Below, in pieces: positions 1 through 7,690 of a stretch of DNA of 64,000 nt (within the stretch, counting starts at the first letter, position 1; the number at the start of each line of letters is the position of its first letter). The notes below the pieces were generated by a model. That model was not told where the DNA came from. It saw only the letters and a list, made by a program, of their open reading frames with translations, and did no database searches. The DNA is from Lachnospira multipara ATCC 19207 (GTDB lineage: Bacteria; Bacillota; Clostridia; Lachnospirales; Lachnospiraceae), in assembly GCF_000424105.1 (NCBI RefSeq), contig NZ_AUJG01000004.1, positions 62,001-126,000 on the forward strand. The letters run 5' to 3'. A program made the position numbers and the translations under genes.

Positions 1-14
1 CCTTCCACTAAAAA

Positions 15-1757
15 CTAAAGTCTTGTATCCCATCTTCCACAGAATACTGTTTCATCAGCCTTACCTCTAAACTCATCTAAACCTATCATCTTTTCGATTG
101 CAGCTCTAATATGTTCTCTCTTTGGAGAATAAGCATTAATAAATGTATGAAGCTGTGGAACATCAATTAAATGATTTGTGTAATTAAGACTCATACCAAT
201 TGTTGGAACCTCTTCGTTATACCAAGGAAGCTCGCAACTGTGGTTAACACTCCAACGAAGTCTTACGTTGTTTTCCTGAGCGTAACCCTTTACATTAATT
301 ACAACTAAAGCTAAATCATGATTATCAACGAACTCTTTTCTAGTTTGATGATTTAACATCTTGATAAAGTTCATTGGAGAGACTCCATTTTCAACCTCTA
401 AATCATGGTAGTTAGGGCAAACATCAACTTCAAAGCCTGCTCTTTCTAACTCTTCAATTACAAGGTTCTTTACTGGATCTCCTGTATATCCCTTAGATGT
501 TGGTGTTGAACCTACATAAACAAGGAATAATCTCTTTTTCTTATTAACATCCACTGGAATATTATTTCTTGTATCCTTAACAAGAGTTATACATTCCTTT
601 GCTGCCTTAATAGCAAATTCATGATGTTTTTCACAACCAATAACTGATAAATCCTTTTCAGGAATATTACGATTATTAGTGTCCATATTAAGATGAGCCT
701 TAAGACCTAAGATTCTGTGAAGGGCATCACTTAATCTTTCCTCTGTTAATTTACCTTCTTCATAAGCCTTCTTAACATAAGACATATCTTCTTCTACATC
801 ATTTGCAAAAAGGAACATATCGCAACCAGCAATAATAGCTCCTGGAACTGCCTCTGAACGCTTACTTGTTGCACTAAGACCTACCATATGAGACGCATCT
901 GTTATAACAACACCATTAAAGCCCATATCTTCTCTTAAAAGGTCTGTAAGTAATTCCTTAGAAAGAGTTGCTGGCTTAATATCCTCATCCTTAATTCCTG
1001 GAACTAACTTTCTAGACATTTCTGGAAGAGCAATATGTCCTACCATAATTGCCTCAAGGCCTTCCTTAATAAGACTTCTATATACATAACCAAAATTATC
1101 TTCCCATTCATTTACAGACATATTATTAACACCCATAACAAGATGCTGATCTAACTCTTCAACACCATCTCCTGGGAAATGCTTAGCTGTACATGCCATA
1201 TTAGGATTAGCTGCCTTAACACCCTTTATATAAGCTCTAGCATTTTCTAATACCTTTTCTGGATCAGAACCAAAGCTTCTTGTATTAACGATTGTATTTC
1301 TCCAGTTTTTATAAATATCAACTACAGGATTAAACATCCAGTTACAGCAAAGTGCTGATGCTTCTTTAGCTGCTACGTATCCAAGATTGTAAGCATTTTC
1401 ATAACCCTCTCCTGCACCACATTCCGCAGCAGTAGCAACAAAAGTTCCTTCTTTACTTACTCCGATACCACCATCATCACAATTAGCAGCAATAAGTAGC
1501 GGTGTCTTACTCATTCTTTGGTAAAAGGAATTCTGATGATATACTGTTTCATTATCTCCTCCTTGCCAACGAAGGCCACCTTGATGCGAAAGACTTAAAC
1601 CCTTCTTAATCTTTTCTTCATCAACGCCCGGTACCGCCTTTAATAAAACAAAAAGCTGACCAATCTTTTCATCTAATGTCATTGAATTAATTGTTTCCTC
1701 AACCCAGTTAATCTGTGTTTCATTTAAATTAAAGGGGCTCTTTTTTAAATCTACCAT
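15..1757 (-). CDS. Glycoside hydrolase family 3 enzyme, NagZ-like catalytic motif
   Basis: A 580-residue GH3 enzyme without a signal peptide, so probably cytoplasmic, where it would release sugars from imported glycosides. The N-terminal barrel (about residues 20-350) carries KHFPGDG at 192-198 followed by D203-x-H205. This matches the Asp-His dyad of the beta-N-acetylglucosaminidase (NagZ) branch. The VITDAS motif supplies the likely nucleophile D287. Residues of about 380-560 form the usual GH3 second domain. The start is set by AGGAG seven bases upstream. It is the last gene of a leftward run after a GPH-type sugar transporter and a TM2 protein, with a divergent AraC regulator, so substrate-induced expression is likely. 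The exact sugar is not readable; GlcNAc-type or beta-glucosidic substrates are both possible. Confidence 0.88.
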   Translation of the reverse strand: MVDLKKSPFNLNETQINWVEETINSMTLDEKIGQLFVLLKAVPGVDEEKIKKGLSLSHQGGLRWQGGDNETVYHQNSFYQRMSKTPLLIAANCDDGGIGVSKEGTFVATAAECGAGEGYENAYNLGYVAAKEASALCCNWMFNPVVDIYKNWRNTIVNTRSFGSDPEKVLENARAYIKGVKAANPNMACTAKHFPGDGVEELDQHLVMGVNNMSVNEWEDNFGYVYRSLIKEGLEAIMVGHIALPEMSRKLVPGIKDEDIKPATLSKELLTDLLREDMGFNGVVITDASHMVGLSATSKRSEAVPGAIIAGCDMFLFANDVEEDMSYVKKAYEEGKLTEERLSDALHRILGLKAHLNMDTNNRNIPEKDLSVIGCEKHHEFAIKAAKECITLVKDTRNNIPVDVNKKKRLFLVYVGSTPTSKGYTGDPVKNLVIEELERAGFEVDVCPNYHDLEVENGVSPMNFIKMLNHQTRKEFVDNHDLALVVINVKGYAQENNVRLRWSVNHSCELPWYNEEVPTIGMSLNYTNHLIDVPQLHTFINAYSPKREHIRAAIEKMIGLDEFRGKADETVFCGRWDTRL

Positions 1758-1832
1758 TCTAATACTCCTGTTCTAATTGCTTTTTAAAAATGTTATCTCC
1801 TGTTTTCATCAGTAATTTATAAAATTAGTAAT

Positions 1833-2219
1833 CTATAAAGTTATTAAATTACCATCCTTAGTTTCAAGAAAAGCTGCATACCATATATCAAGAACACTTA
1901 ACGCAAATGAAAGGCCCGTTACGCTAAGTAAAAGATATACAATTCCCATTATCTTTCTTCCTATTAGGAACTGATGAATGCCAAAGAGTCCGCCAAAAAG
2001 TGCTGTAAGACAATACTTCTTTTTACTAATCTGTACTGGCTTTCTCTTCTCTTTTAAATCAATATAATAATTAATACATTTTTTCCAAAATGGAGTTCTT
2101 TCCTTAATTCCATACTCTCTCTTTAATTGTGAAAGTTCTTCCTCTGCTTTTATTAATTCATTAATATCAATTCTAGATTCGTCCTTTTCTGACTTTCCCT
2201 TTGACATTACATTTTCCAT
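1833..2219 (-). CDS. TM2 domain membrane protein
   Basis: A 128-residue protein with a charged, lysine/glutamate-rich N-terminal half (1-65) and a C-terminal TM2 domain. This domain is two hydrophobic segments around GLFGIHQFLIGR, the family's conserved glycine/histidine/arginine turn. TM2 proteins are small membrane proteins without a settled biochemical role. AGGAG lies six bases before the start. It sits 21 bases downstream of the transporter gene and upstream of the GH3 gene, so it is probably co-transcribed with the glycoside locus. A role in uptake is only inferred from position. Confidence 0.8.
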   Translation of the reverse strand: MENVMSKGKSEKDESRIDINELIKAEEELSQLKREYGIKERTPFWKKCINYYIDLKEKRKPVQISKKKYCLTALFGGLFGIHQFLIGRKIMGIVYLLLSVTGLSFALSVLDIWYAAFLETKDGNLITL

Positions 2220-2240
2220 AAACAGCTCCTATCTGCTTTA

Positions 2241-3710
2241 TTAAGCAACTTGATTCTTAGCTTTAATTTCTGCAATCTCCTGCTGAATTTCATTCATCTT
2301 TTCCTTGTTTAATGGATAGAACTTCATAGCAACAAGGTTGCAAATTAATCCGAATAAAACTAAACCATACATTCCTACCATACCAACTACAAACAACTTA
2401 GTGCTATATGGTGTCTGTGCTGTTGGAAGTGCGCTTGCAAATCCAATAATCGCACACATCAAACCAACGATTGTTGATGCTAGAGATGAGATTAACTTAT
2501 CTACAAAACTAAATAATGTACCAATCATACCTGGAACATATTTACCACTACGATATACTTCATAATCTGCGCAATCCGCTGTCATTGTAATAACAACATT
2601 TCCATTAACAGTATTAAATCCGTTAAAGAGAATTGTTAATAATAAGAACAATACTGTAAATACTGACCAACCACTAAATACTCCATCTCCTGGAAGGCTA
2701 AGAGTTCTTGGATTACCAATAATAAATAAAGCTATTAATGCTACACAGCTAAGTAATGCTCCCCAAGAGCCAATTACCATTGAACGCTTCTGTCCAAACT
2801 TAGCTGAAATCCATCCTGAAATAAAGATGATAAAGATAATGTTTGGAATAATTGTGTAAGCATTTAAGACACCTGATACTGCTGCATTTCCACATACAAT
2901 ACCGTAAACAATAAGAGTAATTGTTGCATCACCCTTAGCCTGTGTTGCGAGCTTATCTGTTGATGCTGAAATGACTAACATCTGAATTGCTCTGTTGTTT
3001 TTAATGATTTCAAGGTAGTCCTTAAAAGAAACCTTTGAAACACCGCCAATACCAAAGTATTCTTTTCTATCCTTCTCAATTAAAGAAATAATAACGATTA
3101 CTGAAAGTATTGCTGAAAATACTACACAGAACATCCAATGCTCTGCAAAGAAAGCACTTGAAAAGCTGTAATTGTGCTTCTTAAGTAAATATGTGTATGA
3201 ATAATAAGGCATTGCAGCAAAGAAAATTGCATTACCAAGTCCAAGGAAAACCGAAAGAAGTGGTCTTTGCTTTGGATCATTAGTTAAACAAGTCTGTGCT
3301 GACTTTGTTACAACACACTGAAGTGTATATCCCACAATATAGATTGCATAGAAGATAATAAATACTACAAATCTTCCTGCCTTTGGTACGCTAGGTACTA
3401 CAAAGAACATAATTGCACTCATGCAAATCATAATTAACTGACCGATTAATACAAAAGGTCTGTTTTTACCGAAACGTCCTTCTGTCTTATCGACAATAAA
3501 ACCTATAAAGGGATCAGTCACACCATCCCAAATTCTCATTACAGTTACAAGTGAAGAGGCAATTACTACGCCCACACCTACAAAACCTGTTAAGAAATAG
3601 GCGATAAAAGTCATTAACCATAAATACATATTAGTTGCTACATTGTTAAGTGAGAATCCAAAAATCTGCCAAAGTTTTGCACGATGGATTCCATTGTTTT
3701 CATTTCCCAT
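2241..3710 (-). CDS. GPH-family sodium/sugar symporter (MFS superfamily)
   Basis: A 489-residue membrane transporter with about 12 hydrophobic segments. Near the N-terminus the segment DGVTDPFIGFIVDKTEGRFG matches the signature of the glycoside-pentoside-hexuronide:cation symporter family (MelB, XynB, UidB types). I place the start at 3710 because AAGGAG lies nine bases upstream there. The reading frame stays open to 3806, but that extension is basic, lacks a ribosome site and does not look like the family. The gene heads a leftward run with the TM2 and GH3 genes and is divergent from an AraC regulator. The expected role is import of the glycoside that the GH3 enzyme cleaves. The substrate cannot be named from sequence. 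Confidence 0.88.
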   Translation of the reverse strand: MGNENNGIHRAKLWQIFGFSLNNVATNMYLWLMTFIAYFLTGFVGVGVVIASSLVTVMRIWDGVTDPFIGFIVDKTEGRFGKNRPFVLIGQLIMICMSAIMFFVVPSVPKAGRFVVFIIFYAIYIVGYTLQCVVTKSAQTCLTNDPKQRPLLSVFLGLGNAIFFAAMPYYSYTYLLKKHNYSFSSAFFAEHWMFCVVFSAILSVIVIISLIEKDRKEYFGIGGVSKVSFKDYLEIIKNNRAIQMLVISASTDKLATQAKGDATITLIVYGIVCGNAAVSGVLNAYTIIPNIIFIIFISGWISAKFGQKRSMVIGSWGALLSCVALIALFIIGNPRTLSLPGDGVFSGWSVFTVLFLLLTILFNGFNTVNGNVVITMTADCADYEVYRSGKYVPGMIGTLFSFVDKLISSLASTIVGLMCAIIGFASALPTAQTPYSTKLFVVGMVGMYGLVLFGLICNLVAMKFYPLNKEKMNEIQQEIAEIKAKNQVA

Positions 3711-3800
3711 AATACATTTCTCCTTACATAGAGTTATTTTCTTGACAATTTGAGTATATCTCTTATAATTCTTATATACCCGCACAATTTTTAGTAAGAA

Positions 3801-3870
3801 TAGCATAATTTTTTAGTTTGCTATTTTTAGCATAAAAATAATGCTATTTTATATGTAAAATGTGCTAGTA
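3801..3870. promoter_or_regulatory. Candidate AraC-type operator cluster
   Basis: The intergenic space between the divergent transporter and AraC genes holds repeated TGCTA half-sites. Direct copies start at 3819, 3842 and 3863, spaced 23 and 21 bp (about two helical turns). Inverted TAGCAT copies lie at 3801-3806 and 3828-3833. Direct half-sites at this spacing are typical of AraC-family operators. Assignment to the adjacent regulator is inferred from position. Confidence 0.5.
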
Positions 3871-3912
3871 TTTTGTATACAATTTGTTAAAAATTAAACA
3901 GGAGGACTTCTA

Positions 3913-5139
3913 ATGAACGCTGATTTGATTTATACCTACAAGAATATTTTAGAAGCACTTGGAATTCAGTTTCTTCTAATTAATAAAAATCTAGATAACT
4001 TAGATGAGCTCGATTACAAATTTAGAAGCTCACTCTATGACAATTTTGATTATGAAACCATCCTAAAGGATGTTATTAAAGAAGAGAAAACTTCTCCAGT
4101 GCTTTTCTTTAAGGATGACTTTAATTTAAATTACTGCTTCTTTGAATTACCCTCAATAATTCAGGAAGAATATAAAGCTAAGTATGCAATTCTTGGTCCT
4201 GTTATCTACAGATTTATAACCCAAAGGGACCTAGATGAAATCATGGAGGAGCACCATTTTCCTTTATCCATATCAAAGGATTTACTAGAATTCTACAATC
4301 GAATTCCTTCGCTTCCTACACACGACTTTTGGATTTCCCTGCTTATGCCACTTTTAAAGCCTTTGTTTGGAAGCAATAACGACTATCACTTTATTGATAT
4401 TGCCCATGAAATCGTTAATAAAAAGGAGGAAAAAAACTACGACCTTGCAGAGAATCCTGACCACACTTCCTTTCAGGCAGTTGCTGATAGATATAAGGCT
4501 GAAGATGCCATGCTTGCTGCAGTTATAAACGGTAACACAGATTTAGCCGTGGAGCTTTATCACAGATTTAGGCAGTTTAACATTTCCCCAAGAACCCCTG
4601 ATAATCTTAGAAATGTTAAAAACTTCCTGATTATCTTTAACACCAACCTACGTCGTGCCGCCGATACTGCACAGATTCATCCCTACTATATCGACAATCT
4701 TTCAAGAGAATTTGCCATTAGGATTGAATCTACCAACAATGTATCGCAGCTTGAAAGCTTGAGTATTACTATGCTTCGTAGATACTGCATGCTAGTGCAC
4801 AATTACTCTACCAAGAATTATTCTTCAATTATAAAAAAATGTATCGAGAAGATTCGCTTTGAATATAACGAGCACATTACTCTAGATAGTTTGGCTTCTT
4901 ATCTTGCAATTACACCAAGTTATCTATCGGTGCAATTTAAAAAAGAAACCTCGCAAACTATTACAGATTACATCCAGAATGTCAGACTTGAACATGCAAT
5001 TTTACTGCTTAATTCCACTTCTGATTCTATTCAAGAAATCGCTAGTTTATGTGGCTTCCCAGACTCAAACTACTTTACTAGAGTATTTAAAAAGAAAAAG
5101 GGCCTAACCCCTAAGGAATATAGAAAGCATATTATCTAA
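3913..5139 (+). CDS. AraC family transcriptional regulator
   Basis: A 408-residue regulator. The last 100 residues form the double helix-turn-helix AraC DNA-binding domain: LDSLASYLAITPSYLSVQFK is the first helix-turn-helix, and IQEIASLCGFPDSNYFTRVF followed by KGLTPKEYR is the family signature. The roughly 300-residue N-terminal part has no domain I recognise and probably senses a ligand. AGGAGG lies seven bases before the start. It is divergent from the GPH transporter-TM2-GH3 run and faces a set of spaced TGCTA repeats, so it most likely activates that operon in response to the imported glycoside. A strong hairpin ends the gene. Confidence 0.9.
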   Translation: MNADLIYTYKNILEALGIQFLLINKNLDNLDELDYKFRSSLYDNFDYETILKDVIKEEKTSPVLFFKDDFNLNYCFFELPSIIQEEYKAKYAILGPVIYRFITQRDLDEIMEEHHFPLSISKDLLEFYNRIPSLPTHDFWISLLMPLLKPLFGSNNDYHFIDIAHEIVNKKEEKNYDLAENPDHTSFQAVADRYKAEDAMLAAVINGNTDLAVELYHRFRQFNISPRTPDNLRNVKNFLIIFNTNLRRAADTAQIHPYYIDNLSREFAIRIESTNNVSQLESLSITMLRRYCMLVHNYSTKNYSSIIKKCIEKIRFEYNEHITLDSLASYLAITPSYLSVQFKKETSQTITDYIQNVRLEHAILLLNSTSDSIQEIASLCGFPDSNYFTRVFKKKKGLTPKEYRKHII

Positions 5140-5168
5140 GCATAATATTCAATAAAAGTTTTTGTAAA

Positions 5169-5202
5169 AAAAGGACATGCGGAATTTACTGCATGTCCTT
5201 TT
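5169..5202. terminator. Bidirectional intrinsic terminator
   Basis: A perfect 12-bp stem (5169-5180 with 5191-5202) has a 10-base loop and A/T tracts on both sides. It separates the convergent AraC and RsmJ-like genes and can serve both. Confidence 0.85.
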
Positions 5203-5250
5203 AGTTATTTCAAGTTATATCTTTTTTAATTATATCTTAGTCCTGTCTAT

Positions 5251-6084
5251 CTACTTTTGCATAAAGCAATCATATCTTATGGAAGTTCCCTTATAAGAAA
5301 ATTCCGGAGTTCTATCTCCTAAAGTCTCTGCCTTCATAGGGCGCTTAATTAAAATCTTTTTTGGATTAAGACTTAGGGCTGCATTTACCATTTCCTCACC
5401 ATTAAAGCAAGGGCGCTCTAGCTTTTGAATTAGCTGGAATTTCTTCTTAATCTTTGAAGACTTCTGTCTTTCAGGAAACATAGGATCAAGATAGATTAAA
5501 TCTGGCATATCAGCTACTACCTTAGTTTCATCCTTCTTTAATTCAGCCATATTAAGCATAGCCTCAATACTATCGCCCTCCACTAATTTCATGCGCATTA
5601 CCATGTCCTTAATTTCAGGAATCTTTCTAGCTCTAATTAAACAATCCTTTAAAAGGGCTGCAATTACAGGATCCTTTTCATAAAGCATAACTTCATAGCC
5701 TGCCGCTGCAAGAATAAGAGAATCCTCTCCAAAACCTGCTGTAGCATCCATTGCCTTAAGATTAGACTCTCCTTCTTTTATCTTTGCGGCTCTTGCAATT
5801 AACTCATGCTGCCACATATCATCCTTTACTCTTGGAAGCATATTATTAAAATCGGCCTGAAGTCTTAATTTGCCACCAACTAAGGATAAACCCTCTTTAT
5901 CATATAGAAGAACCAAATCATTTTTAGATACTTCTTCTAGTTTTCTAATCTGTTCTACGTTCAAGTGATTAGCTAACTGCTCACCATCCTGCTTATATCT
6001 TTTATGGTCTACGCAAACATAAAGTTTTGCCTCTACATTTTCATTAAAATCTTTCTTTGCCATTAAAATACCTAACACTTTCAT
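5251..6084 (-). CDS. RsmJ-like class I SAM-dependent rRNA methyltransferase
   Basis: A 277-residue Rossmann methyltransferase resembling RsmJ, which makes N2-methylguanosine near the 3' end of 16S rRNA (G1516 in E. coli). Recognisable parts are the SAM loop DATAGFGEDS, the acidic strand end YEKDPVIAALL, the catalytic-region motif YLDPMFPERQKS, and the late motif ILIKRPM. These follow the RsmJ order closely. The start is uncertain: the first ATG has no good ribosome site, and an in-frame ATG seven codons later (MAKKDF) is equally plausible. It is convergent with the AraC gene. Other m2G enzymes are possible, but the YLDPMFP motif favours RsmJ. Confidence 0.75.
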   Translation of the reverse strand: MKVLGILMAKKDFNENVEAKLYVCVDHKRYKQDGEQLANHLNVEQIRKLEEVSKNDLVLLYDKEGLSLVGGKLRLQADFNNMLPRVKDDMWQHELIARAAKIKEGESNLKAMDATAGFGEDSLILAAAGYEVMLYEKDPVIAALLKDCLIRARKIPEIKDMVMRMKLVEGDSIEAMLNMAELKKDETKVVADMPDLIYLDPMFPERQKSSKIKKKFQLIQKLERPCFNGEEMVNAALSLNPKKILIKRPMKAETLGDRTPEFSYKGTSIRYDCFMQK

Positions 6085-6111
6085 AATTTAACTAGAACTA
6101 TTGTAAACAAA

Positions 6112-6144
6112 AATGTCGCTTCACGCAAATTGTGAAGCGACATT
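6112..6144 (-). terminator. Intrinsic terminator of the alcohol dehydrogenase gene
   Basis: A 13-bp perfect stem (6112-6124 with 6132-6144) with a 7-base loop is followed on the minus strand by a T-rich tract. It lies 46 bases after the stop codon of the upstream alcohol dehydrogenase gene. Confidence 0.85.
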
Positions 6145-6189
6145 AGGATTTGTATTTATAATCTTTAAAACTAATAAGCTAATCTAAAA

Positions 6190-7398
6190 TTAGAAATCAA
6201 CTTCTGTATCATAGTAGCAGCACTTAAGAAGCTTTTCCATTTCTTCCTGGCTTGGCTGTCTTGGGTTTGAACCAGTACAAGCATCAAGAATTGCATTAGC
6301 AGCAATATCATGTAACTTAGCTAAGAATTCTTCCTCTGGAACGATTGTCTCACCTGGAAGACCACCCTCACCATAGTTATTAATGCTGTGTGGAATATTA
6401 AGATCATCATTCATCTTACGAAGATAAGCTATTAAGTTATCAATCTTCTCTGTCTCTGTGTTACCACCAAGGTTAATAAAGTCTGCAATCTTAGCATATC
6501 TCTTAGCTGCTGTAGCATCTTTAGAGTTAAACTTAATAACCTTTGGAAGATACATAGCATTAGCTGCACCATGAATAATATGTCCCTTCTCAAATGCAGC
6601 ACCTGTCTTATGAGCCATTGAATGAACAATACCAAGTAAGGCATTAGAGAATGCCATACCAGCTAAACACTGAGCATTGTGCATTGATGAACGACATGAC
6701 ATATCACCATTATATGACTTAACAAGGTTTTCCTTAATCATTTCAATAGCATGAAGAGCTAATGGATCTGTGTAATCACAGTTAGCTGTTGAAACGTATG
6801 CTTCGATAGCATGTGTCATAGCATCCATACCTGTATGAGCTACTAACTTAGCCGGCATTGTTTCTGCTAAATCTGGATCTACAATTGCCACATCTGGTGT
6901 AATCTCAAAGTCAGCGATTGGATACTTAATTCCCTTTGAATAATCAGTAATAATTGAAAATGCAGTAACTTCTGTTGCTGTACCTGATGTAGAAGGAATA
7001 GCACAGAAATGAGCCTTCTTTCTAAGCTTTGGAAGACCAAATACCTTACACATATCTTCAAATGTTACTTCAGGATATTCGTACTTAATCCACATAGCCT
7101 TAGCTGCATCAATTGGAGAGCCACCACCCATAGCTACAATCCAATCTGGTCCAAATTCCTGCATTACACTAGCACCCTTCATAACTGTTTCAACTGAAGG
7201 ATCTGATTCAATACCTTCGATAAGCTTAACTTCCATACCAGCTTCCTCTAAGTACTTCTGTGCTCTATCTAAGAAGCCCCCACGCTTCATTGAGCCACCA
7301 CCTACACAAATTACGGCCTTCTTTCCTTCAAGAGTCTTTAGCATCTCTAAAGATCCTTTTCCATGATATAAATCTCTTGGTAAACAAAAACGTGCCAT
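6190..7398 (-). CDS. Iron-containing alcohol dehydrogenase (group III)
   Basis: A 402-residue group III alcohol dehydrogenase that reduces an aldehyde to an alcohol with NAD(P)H, probably in the cytoplasm during fermentation. The GGGSPIDAAK nucleotide-binding motif is at 91-100. Expected iron ligands are D192 and H196 in GMDAMTHAIE, H259 in HSMAHK, and H276 in HGAAN. The sequence resembles the C-terminal half of AdhE, including the AdhE in this window. A ribosome site in CTCC complement lies 8-12 bases before the start. A near-perfect Rex palindrome lies just downstream of its predicted promoter, suggesting induction when NADH accumulates. The substrate is not certain: ethanol, butanol and 1,2-propanediol enzymes share this fold. 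Confidence 0.93.
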   Translation of the reverse strand: MARFCLPRDLYHGKGSLEMLKTLEGKKAVICVGGGSMKRGGFLDRAQKYLEEAGMEVKLIEGIESDPSVETVMKGASVMQEFGPDWIVAMGGGSPIDAAKAMWIKYEYPEVTFEDMCKVFGLPKLRKKAHFCAIPSTSGTATEVTAFSIITDYSKGIKYPIADFEITPDVAIVDPDLAETMPAKLVAHTGMDAMTHAIEAYVSTANCDYTDPLALHAIEMIKENLVKSYNGDMSCRSSMHNAQCLAGMAFSNALLGIVHSMAHKTGAAFEKGHIIHGAANAMYLPKVIKFNSKDATAAKRYAKIADFINLGGNTETEKIDNLIAYLRKMNDDLNIPHSINNYGEGGLPGETIVPEEEFLAKLHDIAANAILDACTGSNPRQPSQEEMEKLLKCCYYDTEVDF

Positions 7399-7435
7399 AC
7401 AAAAACCTCCAATACATTACATATTATATTGACAA

Positions 7436-7453
7436 TTGTTATTCTCTTAACAA
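7436..7453. promoter_or_regulatory. Rex (redox repressor) operator for the alcohol dehydrogenase
   Basis: TTGTTATTCTCTTAACAA matches the Rex consensus TTGTTAA-N4-TTAACAA at 13 of 14 fixed positions. It lies between the predicted transcription start and the start codon of the alcohol dehydrogenase, where a bound repressor would block elongation or promoter clearance. Two similar sites flank the adhE promoter. Confidence 0.75.
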
Positions 7454-7461
7454 CTAAATCA

Positions 7462-7490
7462 ATTATACTACATTTGATATTTTTTCTCAA
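7462..7490 (-). promoter_or_regulatory. Sigma-A promoter of the alcohol dehydrogenase
   Basis: On the minus strand TTGAGA (7485-7490) and TATAAT (7462-7467) are separated by exactly 17 bases. Initiation near 7455 would put the Rex palindrome over the start of the transcript. Confidence 0.65.
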
Positions 7491-7690
7491 TAAAGATTGA
7501 TAGATTTCTGACAATTTTTATTCCCAAATATGTGAAAGTTAACTAAAAGAAGTGTCTATTTTTTACAAAAGTAGCCTTTTTCTATACAAATGTGTTAAAT
7601 TCCCTTATGACAAGAAGTAATTCAATAGCAAAAATATAAAAAGTGTGTTATATTAAAAATATAAAATTTTCTAACAAAGGGGGACTGCTA

